DNA of 64,000 nucleotides from Cokeromyces recurvatus (lineage: Eukaryota; Mucoromycota; Mucoromycetes; Mucorales; Mucoraceae), in assembly GCF_025118155.1 (NCBI RefSeq), contig NW_026251426.1, positions 142,620 to 206,619 on the forward strand, written 5' to 3'. Below are positions 21,777 to 34,155 of the stretch, in pieces (position 1 is the stretch's first letter; every line of letters begins with the position of its first letter). The position numbers were made by a program, and so were the translations under genes. The notes beneath the pieces are model-generated. The model was not told the DNA's origin. It worked only from the letters and a program-made list of their open reading frames with translations, and ran no database searches.

Positions 21777-22243
21777 GATAATTTAGAATGGAAGAGAAAA
21801 AGAAAAAATAAAATAAAATTCTGTAAATATATTTAAAAGGAGAGAAGAGGGAATGGAATGGGAGAAGAAAATAACAGTGGTGAAGAAGAAGAAAAAAGAA
21901 GAAAAAAAAAAAAGGGCCTTAATAAATAATTTAGCCAACCAATTTCTTCGATTTGTGAGAATGGTGTACAAAGTTTCATGCTTTCTACATGCGTAAACAA
22001 ATCTTGATAAAATATGTGCAAATGAATAAACTAAGATACTTTATTATAAAATGAAAAGAATTAATACAATCTACAAGTTCTTTTTTTTTTCCTTTTTTTT
22101 TTTTTGGAACTTCTTCTAATAATCTTTGAACATATTTTATAAAAAAGGTGAAGTTCCACGAGGAAAATTGCACAAAAAAAAAATAGTTTGTATAAGCTGA
22201 CTCTCATATTTAGGCAGAATAATGATCCTGTTAAATCAAATTA
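21777..22243. other. Intergenic with a possible short coding relic
   Basis: Between SYP1 and the arrestin gene. On the minus strand 22021-21915 reads MHIFYQDLFTHVESMKLCTP and QIEEIGWLNYLLRP, and 22173-22100 reads VQRLLEEVPKKKK next to it. They look coding-like but no start, splice chain or family could be established. Confidence 0.3.
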
Positions 22244-23878
22244 TTAGTTATTATTTGTATTCTGTTGCAAATTCATGTCAGTATTAGATGGATATATAGG
22301 AACAGGTGGAAGTAGTTGAATAGCAGCTAAATAACTTGGTGGCTCATCTACAATTGTTTCATAGTCAGGTAAAGCAGGTACACTGCCTTCTTTATATTCT
22401 TCTCTTGATGTCACAATAATTGGAACACTTAAATGACATTCATAAGCTCCTTCTTCAAGATCACGATGAAATTTAAAAGGGTTGAAATGATGATGCATTG
22501 TAAGTGAATGACCTAAATGTCGATCTATTTGGCAATTGTCATCATCATTGTTATTTACTTCTGACGAACCCACTTCATTCTCTCTGAATCTATTGTTTCC
22601 TCGAAGAAGTTCTTCATGTAGCTTTAAATTAGATACTTTTACAGTATTTGTTTGAAATGCATTCATTTGCTCCAAAGATGTAGAAACAGAATATGAGGAT
22701 GACAAAGAATCACTCGATGTTGAATCAAAGGACGTCTCTGATAATGAAGATGAACGGCTTAATGAGGGTGAAGAAGAATGTTCTGTGTTGAATCTCATAT
22801 TAATTGGGGAGACAACAGACAGTGAACTTGAGCTATTGTGTTGTTTCAAGGATAAATGAGTTAAAAATGATTTCCCACCATTATTTATACTAGTATCATT
22901 AGTGTCCGTTGACTTTTTTTTTGATACAATATGATTAGTGCTTATGATCATTCGAATAACTAAAAAGTGGCGAACGATGATAAGACTTGCACTATTATCT
23001 GTATGAACACGAGGATAAAGTCGAAATATAGCATTATAATTATGTAATTCGGTTGGATTATATTCTGGATGTTTTGAAGGAAAGAACGTGCTGCAACCCA
23101 GTGGATACCGAACTTCATCACAATAGGAGGCTTGATTGATTAAAGAGCTTTTACCTGTTGTTCTATATTTTATTTTTTCTTGAAGACCACAAGTTACCAT
23201 TTTGAGTGAATATTTTGTGGGATCCTTTAGCTGAATATTAAGTCCTAATGCTAATAATCCACCTTCACAATAAACCATAGACGGCGCAGTGGCAGAATAT
23301 GTAACGATGTCAGGGTGCATTTTCCCATGTATTACTTGTGTATCTCGAGCTAAAGGATCAAGGTTATTCATTAAGCATCTACGAATAATGACAGGACATG
23401 CCGTATGAATATCTGGGGTGAACATACTTCGAGTAGCGGTTGCGCTCAACTCATATTCAATAGATCCATATTTTCCTTTAAAAGTTTGTGGAATAGTTGG
23501 TGGAATATTAAATGAAAATGGAAATTTATATGTTCCTGGTTCAAATTCAGTTGATTTTAGAGCATGTTCATTACCAGTACTGTCAGCTATTTCATTAAAA
23601 TGAACAATTCGTTTCTTATATATACTACGGCTCTCTGATCCATCAGGGGTAGGTACACCCATACTATTTGTAGTTCTAAAACTGACTTGACATATTCCTG
23701 TTAAAGTTGTATCAAGTGCTTTTATTTTTATATGATGATGTACATTTAAAAGTAATTCGCCATTTAATGAGCATCCTTCAGATACATCATGAGCAAACCC
23801 TCGTAAAATACCCCGAAAATCTGGATTAATTTTTAAAGTTAACGAAGCGTCTTCAGATTTATGTAGTGTTTTTATCAT
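22244..23878 (-). CDS. Alpha-arrestin (arrestin-related trafficking adaptor) with PPxY motif
   Basis: Single exon, 544 residues. Arrestin-N fold near the start (LKINPDFRGILRGFAHDVSE, then GELLLNVHHHIKIKALDTTL, FEPGTYKFPFSFNIPPTIPQ, GKYGSIEYELSATA), then an arrestin-C part (VYCEGGLLALGLNIQLKDPT, KYSLKMVTCGLQEKIKY). A long Ser/Asn-rich low-complexity insert covers about residues 330-450 (SSSPSLSRSSSLSETSFDST). The C-terminus has YECHLSVPIIVTSREEY, PALPDYETIVDEPPSYLAAI. PPSY is the PY motif that binds WW domains of Rsp5/Nedd4 ubiquitin ligases. Role: recruiting the ligase to plasma membrane transporters for endocytosis. No introns, unlike its neighbours. Confidence 0.87.
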   Translation of the reverse strand: MIKTLHKSEDASLTLKINPDFRGILRGFAHDVSEGCSLNGELLLNVHHHIKIKALDTTLTGICQVSFRTTNSMGVPTPDGSESRSIYKKRIVHFNEIADSTGNEHALKSTEFEPGTYKFPFSFNIPPTIPQTFKGKYGSIEYELSATATRSMFTPDIHTACPVIIRRCLMNNLDPLARDTQVIHGKMHPDIVTYSATAPSMVYCEGGLLALGLNIQLKDPTKYSLKMVTCGLQEKIKYRTTGKSSLINQASYCDEVRYPLGCSTFFPSKHPEYNPTELHNYNAIFRLYPRVHTDNSASLIIVRHFLVIRMIISTNHIVSKKKSTDTNDTSINNGGKSFLTHLSLKQHNSSSSLSVVSPINMRFNTEHSSSPSLSRSSSLSETSFDSTSSDSLSSSYSVSTSLEQMNAFQTNTVKVSNLKLHEELLRGNNRFRENEVGSSEVNNNDDDNCQIDRHLGHSLTMHHHFNPFKFHRDLEEGAYECHLSVPIIVTSREEYKEGSVPALPDYETIVDEPPSYLAAIQLLPPVPIYPSNTDMNLQQNTNNN

Positions 23879-23961
23879 AGTTTAATAAAAAGAAATAATA
23901 ATAAAGAAAATGATGCTATATTATAATTTATTTTTGTCTTTTAATGTTAATGGGTTATGTT

Positions 23962-24000
<39 letters not shown>

Positions 24001-24314
24001 GTTTGTTTTGTTTTGCATAGTATATATACTCTAAATATTTTGAATTTGAAACTATCAAATTTCCCTTATTTTCCCATGTTTTCTACAAAGACAGAAAAAT
24101 ATACGAGTAATCCCTGACTGTGTCTTGATTCAATAAATTTAAATAATTCTAGACGTCAAATACTAATTATGAAGTATATTTGATGAATAAACTGTCATAG
24201 GCCATAGTTTGAAAGAACAATAGGGCATTTGGTTTATTTGCTTAACATTTATGCCGCCTTATTATTTTAATTGATAATCATCTTTTGCTCCGATTGATTC
24301 GATTTGTAACCTCA

Positions 24315-24373
<59 letters not shown>

Positions 24374-27300
24374 AATTAATTTGAAAGTATGTTAATTCAA
24401 TCATGTTACAGAAGTATTACCTTCATTGATACATACTTGATCTAATATGGGGATATTTATTCGAAGTTTTCTTACCAAACAAATTATATAAAATGACGTG
24501 TGTGTGTGTGTGTTTTTTTCTTCCCTAAAGCATTTATTTATTTTTATCTTTTTGCATAAAATAATAAACTGGGAAAAAATTGGTAACTTATTTTATAATT
24601 CTACAAATGCAACTTATTATTCCTAAGGTTATTATCACTTAGAAAAGCTGCCAAATATACATTTTAAAGCTCTAAGAGTCTATTAAGAAATAATAGTAAT
24701 TAGTACTCTTAAGGAACTCTGGTGCATATTAGTTTCAATAAAAAGTGAGTATGAGCTCATATGACAGCCAACGATTATCTTTAAAGAACAAGTGTAGTGT
24801 CTAAGATAGACTCTTTAATTATTTCATTTATACACAAACTCGAAAATAGTTTACCAATAAATAAACGCATATCTTTTACATAATCAAAAGAATACATTCA
24901 AACCACTTTGTATGGGTCAATAAAATAATATATTCAAAGAAAATGATAACTAATGATGATTCTTAAAAAATCTATAAACAGTTATTAGTGCCTATGTCTG
25001 TATTGTATACTTAAGCATGAAGGTTAAATTATTTTAATATAAAATAGCTATACTTGAAGCTAGTACTACAACTGTAAGATAACAATAATGTTAACTTTAT
25101 TGTATACTTGATTGATGGTAATCTAGTCTTTATAATAGCACACTTACATAGTTTAGAGATATTAATTTTTACTTAAGCTTGTAGGTTTATACTCGGGAAA
25201 AAATGTGTCACAACATTGAAGAAAGAGATGTACCTTGGATATTTAAACTTCGATATTATACTGCAAGTCAACGAGGTAAATGTAGGTAATAATATATATA
25301 TATATATATTGTAGATATATGCTCTCAAAAGTAGAATACTGAAATTCAGAAGAAAGAATATCAACAAAAAATCATTAAAAAAAAAGGATACAAATACGTT
25401 CTATATCGTTAAGTCTATGATATCAATTATAAATGTACTTGATTAAAAAAAAATTAAATAAAAGAATAGTTCATTATAAAAGATGACTATAAAATCTTTG
25501 ACAGTTGTAATGTTATGGATGCTAGTAATAAGATTCAGAATATAAAACATTGTTTATGCCTCTTAAACAAGAAGATGAACTAGCATCACATATTTAAGAA
25601 GCATGTATGATTATTCCTTCAAAGTATTATTTGGGATAGGTTCAGAATACTGCTTCTTATAGGGATAAATATTTACAAATTGAAGCTGTCCAAGGATAAT
25701 GGTCTCAGCATTTACATATTCTAACTTCGTCTTAAAAGAATGAAAGAATATTTCTAATTTTTTGAAAATAAAAATAAACATGCTTAAAAATAAGTTTTAT
25801 ACACCCCCGAAAGGAAACAAATCTTCCTAAATTATCTTAGTTACAAACATTATTAGTCCCTGTTCTTGACTTAAAAATATTAATTCCATTTACATCCTTG
25901 TCATCTTGAATGAAAAGATGCTCTGCTCTTTATTTCAAATATTTATCTGTCTATCATATCACTTTAATAAATGATCCTGTCCTTTACTACCTATGACACG
26001 ATCTAATCGAGGCTAATATCTCTATTGGTTACCTCATGATCGTTCATTATAGCGCCCTTATCACCCATATCAGTTGTTTAATAAAGCTCATCTCATATAT
26101 TGTCGACATGTATCACAAAATGCAACAAATAATTAAAAATGTCCCTTCCTTCTTTCTCAAAAGCTTTTGTCTAAAAAAAAAAAAAAATTCTATTACCATA
26201 TTAACTTCTCCATATTTTGGTGTATATTAGTCCTCCATAGGTTCTTTATTAATTAAGATGAATTGCTTAGCCAACAACTCTATTCCTCCTCTTCCAAATC
26301 CAAGCTCAACCATGATGGAATAACCACTCAAATTCTCTTCTTAACAGTTCCTTCCTTTATTTTTTATTTCTTACTTTTTATTCTTATTTTTTTATTTTTT
26401 GAGCTGACTAGGGCAATTCAGCAATTCTATAAATTACGTGCCCATTGATCAAGTTATTTTTTTTTATTCTTTAATAATATGTTCCTACAACTAGAATGTA
26501 AATTAACCATTATTTCCATTAACTCTTAGACTATAGAGTAATTAGATACTAGCCAAAACGAATGTATTTGACGAATTATCGGCTATTATTCTTGATTTTT
26601 AGTAAAAGCAATACTCCATTTGGCTAAAAAGCTTACAATGTATGGAAAGATGTTTATTTTCTGAGCTTAATGCATTTTTTATTTTATCAATATGACTAAA
26701 GATATACTATTCGCTCAGTTACTGCCTTATATTCAATCTTCATTTACGACCTTTTAAACAGCAGTTTTGACAATTTCTCCTAGACAATTTTTGTCAATAC
26801 CAAGAAGGCACTAATCTCTGTACTTTTATCAGTTTCATTTGCTAAGGATCCTATCTTCTGCCTACTTCTGTCCCGTAGTGATCAAAACTGTGCTCTCCTA
26901 TGACAGTTTGACTAGTTGACAAACCTAAAAAAAAAAACAAAACAAAACAAAAACTGTCCCCTTTCACTGTCCATTTATCTTGATCAATATTGAATATCGA
27001 GTATGATTATTCATATCTGTCCTATACTATTAATGATCCATCTATTATTTCTTCCTAACATATCTCGACATTGTAAATCTATATGTCTTTAATAAAACTT
27101 TGTATTGTTCCATTTCAGTTCTTTTACTTTTATTACTATTCATAAAATGGATTTCTTAGTTCGGTACATGATACATTCTCCTACAACTTCTCCCCTCATG
27201 AATCAAGACGATATTTACTTGATTGTTTATGGACTGAATAATACAATAACACAACTTCAGTTTTCTTTCTTTTTTTTATTTTGTATTTCTTAAAGGAGTT

Positions 27301-28301
27301 TTTGGATGTTGTAATTTTCAATTTTACTAAAGGCACTATGTGTTTGCAGCAATCATAATAAAATTGTGCCATTTAATGGTATTATTGACTTAAACATGTA
27401 TGATTTCTAGGGGAGGAGAGAGGAGTTTGAATCCTTGATGTAATAAATAAATTGTGCTTCTTCCAAAAACAGAAATTTCTACTATTCACGTCATAATGCA
27501 AGATAAAACGAAAAGGGATCTACCTGGTTTCTATCGAGGTTATTTATTTATTATTAAATTGTCTAATACAGTTAATATATTATGGTTCAAAAACAAAAAA
27601 CAAAAACAAACTAAGTCATGAGTATTCGTCAGTGCATGCATTCATATTATTTTATTTCATTTTTTTTTCCAAGAAGAAGAAGAAAAAAAAAAGAGGCTTA
27701 TATGCAGACGATCATTATGTTATATTCAAGTAGAATGAAATGAATCTATTGCTATGACTTATCAAGTAGCCTTCATTTTCATATTATTTGAAACTAACGT
27801 GATTATTAATAGATTAAATGGCTATAATTCCTCTATAAAGTAAATGAAAAATAAATCATTTTTTAAACACAGAAAAAAAAAAAAAGCTAAATCATTAAAA
27901 GCTATTACCAAGAAAGAAAAGAGAATTAATTTATACTATTTAATATTCAAATATAATTAAATTGGTTATCATAGACAAAGAATAAAAGAAGAATTTCTTA
28001 TTAGTTGAAATCTATGTATAATTATTGTATGAATGATGAGAAGCAACATAGAATACTTTCTATTTCTATTTCTATTTCTGTTTTGTTTTGTTCTTGTACA
28101 TCATAAAACGTTTTTATCAGCATGTGCTGAGTTAAACATTTTATTTATTATTGCCCTTTTTACCAAATAACAGTAATTTCAAGAAAGTATATAAAAAGTG
28201 GAAGCAAAGATGATCCATTTTTTTTTCGTCATTAAAACTATATCTTTATTTCTTTTCTCTTTACGAGATACAACCTTTATTCATTCGTTATACAAATTTT
28301 C
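23879..28301. other. 4.4-kb gene desert with a 54-base A-run
   Basis: No gene supported. Notable items: a T-run at 23964-23999, an A-run of about 54 at 24317-24370, a short GT microsatellite near 24499, (AT)n near 25290, and many stops in all frames. From about 25550 to 27300 the + strand becomes pyrimidine-rich with short open stretches (for example 26036-26230, 26263-26448) broken by stops, which may be remains of a transposon, but no motif could be named. Confidence 0.5.
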
Positions 28302-30720
28302 ATGTTATTCTCTACTAGTAACCTTCTGGCTACTTTAGCATTTACTCTTTTGGCTACTATCGGTGCCCAAGCTGGATTTATCGATAAACCTAGTGTGGTT
28401 ACTTATTGGGGTCAAGTAAGTAATCGATGCATATAAATATACATGTATATATATTTTATTTATAACATCTTGTTTTTTTTTCCTCTATGCTATTAGAACT
28501 CTAGAGGTGGTCCTAATACTCAAAAGCCTCTCTCACACTATTGTGATGATAGTTCAGATATTATTATCATGGCATTTGTACTTGATTTCCATGATGGAAG
28601 CCTTCCTTTACTTAATCTGGCTAATGCTTGTAATGGACCCACTTTTCCAGGAACACAGCTTCTTGATTGTCCCACTGTTGGTGAAGGTACTTTTTTCTTT
28701 GTCTTTATTTTTTTTAATATTATGTATATTTTGTTTATCTGATCTCCCTTCTAATTTTTTTTTTTTTTTTATTTCACAGATATTAAAACTTGTCAAAGTC
28801 GAGGCAAAACTGTATTGATGTCTCTTGGTGGTGCAGCTGGTATTTATGGTTTTTCAAATGATGCTGATGCTGAGGCTTTTGCTGATACGCTTTGGAATGT
28901 TTTTGGAGGAGGACAAAGCTCTACTCGTCCATTTGGCGATGCTGTCTTAGATGGCTTTGATCTTGATATTGAAGGCGGTGGACCTACTGGTTATACTGTA
29001 AGTTTTTATACCCATAGCCATATATATGTATTTATAATTTATTCATTTTTTTTTTTTTTGAAATCAAATAGGCTTTGATTAAAAGACTGCGTAAACATTT
29101 TGCTAGTGATGACTCAAAAAATTATTATATTACTGGTGCTCCTCAATGTCCATACCCTGATGCTATGTTGGGTGAGGCTTTAAATTCAGCCTATTTTGAT
29201 GCCGTTAATGTTCAATTCTATAACAACTATTGTTCTGCTACTGGTAGTAATTTCAACTTTGATACTTGGAATACCTGGGCCAAGGATGTGTCTCTTAATA
29301 AGGATGTTAAAATTTTAATGGGTATTCCTGGTTCAAGACAAGCCGCAGGTAGTGGCTATGTTCCCTACGATACTCTTAAATCTGTTGTTGAAGATGTATA
29401 TAATACTTATCCAAGCTTTGGTGGTGTCACAATTTGGGGTAATTTCTTAAATTATTATATAGAATGATGCTGAAAAAAAGGAACTTACCTTTCATCTTTC
29501 TTTTTCTCTTTCTCTCTCTCTCTATTTTTTTTTTAGATGCTTCTGCTTCTTATGGTAATACAGAAGTTTATCCAAGTTATCAAGACGCTGTTGCCGACAT
29601 GATCCACAATCTTAAACCTAGCTCACATCACAAAACTAAGACTACAACCTCAGCTATGACTACAACTACAACTACAACTACTACCGCTATTTCTACTTCT
29701 GTTTCTACCACAACTAAAAGCAAGCATAAGACAACTAAGCATAAGACAACTAAGCATAAGAAGAGCAAGCATAAGAAGAGCAAGCATAAGAAGAGCAAGC
29801 ATAAGAAGAGCAAGCATAAGAAGAGCAAGCATGAGAAGAGCAAGCATGAGAAGAGCAAGCATAAGAAGGGCAAGCATGAGAAGAGCAAGCATAAGAAGGG
29901 CAAGCATGAGAAGAGCAAACATGAGAAGACTAAGCACGAAAAGACTAAGCATAAGACTAAGCATAAGACTGAAACAACTTTGTATACCAGCACTACTACT
30001 GCATCACCAACCCAATATACAACAACAACAACAACAACGACTAGCCCATCTTCTACTGGAACATCTTCAAGCCATAGTACATGTATTAGAAATGGTGATC
30101 CTTGTTCTACTGAAGGTGAACTTGCTTGTTCTGGTGATTCATTTGCTACATGTGATCATGGTGCCTGGGTTCTTCGTTCTTGTCCTCGTACTCTTACTTG
30201 TTTCTCCACAACGAATGGTCTTTCTATTTACTGTGGTCAAGGAACAAGTGGAAATACATGCTCTGTTGCATCTCCTACAGATATTATGTCACAGACTCTC
30301 AATTCAAACAATTTTGCTGATAATTTTATCAACGATGTTAAGAAGCATCATAGAAAGGGAAAGAGCTCCAAGAAGTCCAAGAACCTTGTTGGTCCAACTG
30401 CTAAACCTTATAAAAATGAACGTCTAATTGCTGAATTTTCTGTTGTTCAAGCTAAAAACGGACACTTTGAGGCTCTTATTAATGCTCGTCGTCTCGAACA
30501 AAATTCTTTTGGCCAGAACGTTTTTGTTCAATTTAAGGTCAACAATAAGATTAAGATTACTAGTGTTAAACACGGTCATGTCACTCAGAATGGTAATCAA
30601 GTTAAGATCCGATACTATAATGGTAACAAGGAAACTATGGGAGCTATTATTAGTATGGAAGGTACATATTCAACAGGTGTCTTCATTGCGCCAAACGTGA
30701 ATAGCATGAAATTCTCTTAA
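28302..30720 (+). CDS. GH18 chitinase with Lys/His repeat linker, CBM19-type chitin-binding module and C-terminal domain
   Basis: Five exons: 28302-28415, 28497-28686, 28780-28997, 29072-29438, 29537-30720; 690 residues. Signal peptide ([20 protein letters not shown]), then a plant/fungal class III GH18 domain: [44 protein letters not shown] (DxxDxDxE with the catalytic Glu), FYNNYCS, LMGIPGS and WDASASYG. Next come a Thr-rich stretch, a linker of roughly 15 KSKHK/KHEKS repeats (29706-29970), a Ser/Thr stretch, a CBM19-like module ([35 protein letters not shown]) and a C-terminal domain ([20 protein letters not shown]) seen after CBM19 in some fungal chitinases. Likely acts on the cell wall in growth or separation. 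Confidence 0.93.
29706..29970 (+). repeat. 15-base tandem repeat (AAGCATAAGAAGAGC) inside the chitinase gene
   Basis: A run of about 15 imperfect copies coding [10 protein letters not shown]. Variation is mostly synonymous or Lys/Glu, so the reading frame is kept. The repeat also opens long Leu/Met/Cys-rich frames on the other strand (29628-29993), which are artefacts. Confidence 0.9.
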
Positions 30721-30868
30721 ATCTACATATATTTTTCTTTTTTCTTTCCCCCCCTTTTTTTTTTTTTTTCGTCTGGTTACGAAATAGTTATTTTATTTAT
30801 ATTTTTTAAAAATACTTTCAATAAAGATATACCATTTTTATACATAAATTATGTTTCTTTATCTTAAG

Positions 30869-30920
<52 letters not shown>

Positions 30921-31370
30921 GAGAGGTAATACCCTAAAATTATCTTTTAAAATTATTCAATCAGAGTTTTCATTAATTTTAATAAATATTTACATGTATA
31001 CAACTGTATATACATATAAATACTGAATAAAACAAAAACAGTAGTAATTATAAATCATGTAGTATGTAAATATATATATGATGAGAATAGTTAAAGAGGA
31101 GGGAGGGAGGGAAGGGAGGAGGAAGGGAGAAGATAGAATAAGAAGGGTAATGGTGCATTATAAAATCTGTACAGTATAAAAAAAAAAATAAAAAAAAAAC
31201 GTCAAATCCGGATAAAATAATTAAAGGGGAAAATATAGTATATGCGTATAAATGTGTAATATTAAATTACAGATATTACCAAATGAAAAAAAAAATATAC
31301 ATGCTATAGATAATAAAAAGTCTATATCGCCTTAAGTTTTTTCGGATACTCTCATTTCTTTTCTTTTTTT
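30721..31370. other. Intergenic with a 44-base T-run
   Basis: Between the 3' ends of the chitinase and EPL1 genes. T-run at 30871-30914, purine-rich GGGAGG tract at about 31095-31130. No gene. Confidence 0.5.
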
Positions 31371-33698
31371 TTATGGAGCTGGCGAAGTGATTTCCTTACT
31401 CATATTCACTCTTTGTTGTTGTTGTTGTTGTTGCTGCTGCTGCTGCTGCTGTTGCTGTTGCTGTCGTTGTTGAGCAGCCACAAGAGCCATTTGTACAGCA
31501 GTTCGACTTTGACTAGGTGATCCATTTACTACAGCAGCCATATTTGCAGCAATCATTCCATTAGCCATAGCAACAGCAGCCTGCTGAGGGGTCATACGTG
31601 ATCGACTCATTTGTTTTTTAATGGGATGTGCTGAAACATTATTTGGAGAGGAAGCACGACTATTATTTGCATTACTTTCTAAAGCAGAAGCACCTGTAGC
31701 AATTGATAGTCTTTGAGACGAAGCAGCAGCGGCAGCAGCAGCAGCAGCAGCAGCATTATTAGCAACAGTGGCAGCCTGCTTTACTTTAACCGCTTGAATA
31801 TTCATCATATTCATTGGGGTTAAAAAGGGTACTGTTACTAGGCTTCGGAGTTCAATTTCGGAAAGAAGTTGAGTTCTGTGCTTCAGATAACTATTAAAAA
31901 AAAAATTTCGAATAATTAGATTTTCATTCTCTTCTTTCTTTCTCTTTTCTTAATTCTTTACCTATCATTCATTTCATCTATTTCAATATCAGAATCTTCC
32001 ATATTCAAGTCTGAATCATATTTATATTTATCAATTATATCCTGTTCATAACTTGAACCTGGTTTAGTTTTTCCAAATGTAAATGGTTTTCTGTAACTGG
32101 TACGGTCAATAAAGATACGACCCCCACGTCCAATACGTTTTCTATATTGAACACCATTGGACATAGGCTGAAAGAATTGAAAAGGTAATGACATAGGAAA
32201 TGGCTGGTAAGAACACTAATTGTAATATAATAATTGAACATTAGTTTAATACTATATGTATATGTATGTATATCTTATTTACTTCTGTAACATCTTCATA
32301 AGGCGCATCCATTTTCTTTTTCTTTGCTAAATCTGCTTCTATTGCTATTTGAGCAGGAGATTTTTCAATATGGGCTACATCTCTCTTAAGTCTATGTAAA
32401 GGAATTTTAATTGTAGCACTAAAAGAAATAAAGTAAGTAATTTGAAAAAAGAAGAAGAAGAAAAAAAAACTATATAAATGTATGTACCCAGATCCGATAG
32501 AAGCTTTACGTTTCTTTTTAGATTGAAATAGTAAATCATCATCTTCTTTAATACCAAGTATTCTTTGATATTCACGTAATTTACACCTTTTATCAAAGAC
32601 AGTATGCTCAAGTATCATGCTTTCTTTTCTAATCTTTTCTCTACGTAAAACCATTTCTAATAGATTTCTTGCCATTTCCATCTCAGAGCGTAACTTTCTT
32701 AACCTTTCTAAAGATTGTTGATCAGAACGTCTTGTCTTTCGCACAGGTTTTGTTTCACGACGACGGAAACAAACATATGGATCGATTTCATTTTTTACAA
32801 GATCTTCAAATTTTAATTCTGGTATAATAGATTCACCAGTACGATCCTGTTTACGTTTTCTCCAATGATTAAAGATAGGCTCAAGTAGGATAACAGCACG
32901 TGAATGTAAAAAAGAAGATTCTGGTACCAACTCCATAAAATGCTTAAAATCAGGAATATGTGATATATCCTACAAAATAGAGATAATTATATTGTTTATA
33001 TACAGCTACTAATTTACCACATATACATATACATATATATTTATATGTATATACATTTGTATATATATATTCTATTTCTTACCAAATGAAGATGTGGTAA
33101 TTTTTCTTTAGTTATAGATTCAATTGTATACATAATTTTTTCAAAATCATCTTCAGATAATGTAGTATGATCAGTATTATATTTATTTAAAAATATTTCA
33201 TCCAATTCATCCATAACATAGGGGCATCCACTTATATCTTCAACTGTAGACGAAAATCGAATTAGTGTAGAAGGCTCCTTAAATTTCTTTTTATAGAGTA
33301 GTTCATATTGCTTTTTATCAATTGTACTAGATGCATCAGGAGTAGGAATATAAGTCTCTATTTTTGCACCTGTTGTAACAGCTGCTTGATGTGCTGAAAT
33401 AGCCGCTTGCAAGTCATGCTATAAAAAGAAATTATTAATAATAGTAAAAAAGAAAAAAAAAAAAAACGTAAAATTAGGGTGTACGTATATGATTGGCATC
33501 CTATCATATACACGCAATATACCCAAAAAAAGAAAAATATCATACCTCCTCCTCTTCTTCTTTTTCAACGCCAGTTTCTATTTGAGGTACTGACCTTTGT
33601 ATACTAGCAGGGTCAATAAGTTCTGGTAGTTGTGATTCCTTATAAATAGGAAGAGGGTGTTTAGGTGAAAGTTTCTTAACTCGAAAGCGAGAGACCAT
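31371..33698 (-). CDS. EPL1: Enhancer of polycomb-like protein Epl1 (NuA4 complex)
   Basis: Six exons: 33698-33546, 33418-33083, 32969-32488, 32418-32283, 32203-31962, 31890-31371; 622 residues. The EPcA region is clear: MVSRFRVKKLSPKHPLPIYK, YIPTPDASSTIDKKQYELLY, VMDELDEIFLNKYN, LSEDDFEKIMYTIE, then DPYVCFRRRETKPVRKTRRS and LERLRKLRSEMEMARNLLEM. Later: GRGGRIFIDRTSYRK and TQLLSEIELRSLVTVPFL, then poly-Ala and poly-Gln tracts. Epl1 anchors the Piccolo part of the NuA4 histone acetyltransferase. A second in-frame Met lies four codons upstream (33710); 33698 is chosen because family members begin just before the (S)RFRxKKL motif. The Gln tract is coded by CAG/CAA mixtures. Confidence 0.93.
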
Positions 33699-33927
33699 CT
33701 GAATTGGCATTAAGCAAAAAAAAAAAAAAAAAAAAAAAAAAAGATGAGAAAAAATTTTCCTCAACTAAAAATTTTTTTTTTCTTCAGATGAGAAAAAAAA
33801 AATATGTTAAATTTCAAAAACAAAGATTTAAAAAAAGCTTTGTTTGTTAATGAGATCCCTTCTTTGTTCAGAAAATATGTATTTTCTTTTTCAATAAAAT
33901 TAAAATAAAAAACAACCCTTTTTTTTC

Positions 33928-33960
<33 letters not shown>

Positions 33961-34155
33961 TTTTTTACTTTACTAATTGCGTCTTTTTTGGAAATGGAGG
34001 GTGATGGGGAAATTTTTTTATTGAATTTTTTTCATGACTAAATTTGTATTCTGTATTTAAAGCATCTGATTGGATAATTAATTACAGGCATTTTACAGTA
34101 AGTTTCACATATCATTTGTGCTAACAAGCACATTATCATGCATATGTATGTAATA
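33699..34155. other. Intergenic
   Basis: Promoter side of EPL1 up to the mariner-type element; a T-run of about 25 near 33942-33966. No gene. Confidence 0.45.

Noticed and set aside
29628..29993. Antisense open frames of 104-121 residues across the chitinase repeat
   Set aside because: Produced by the 15-base repeat; Leu/Met/Cys-monotonous translation and no start context or domain.
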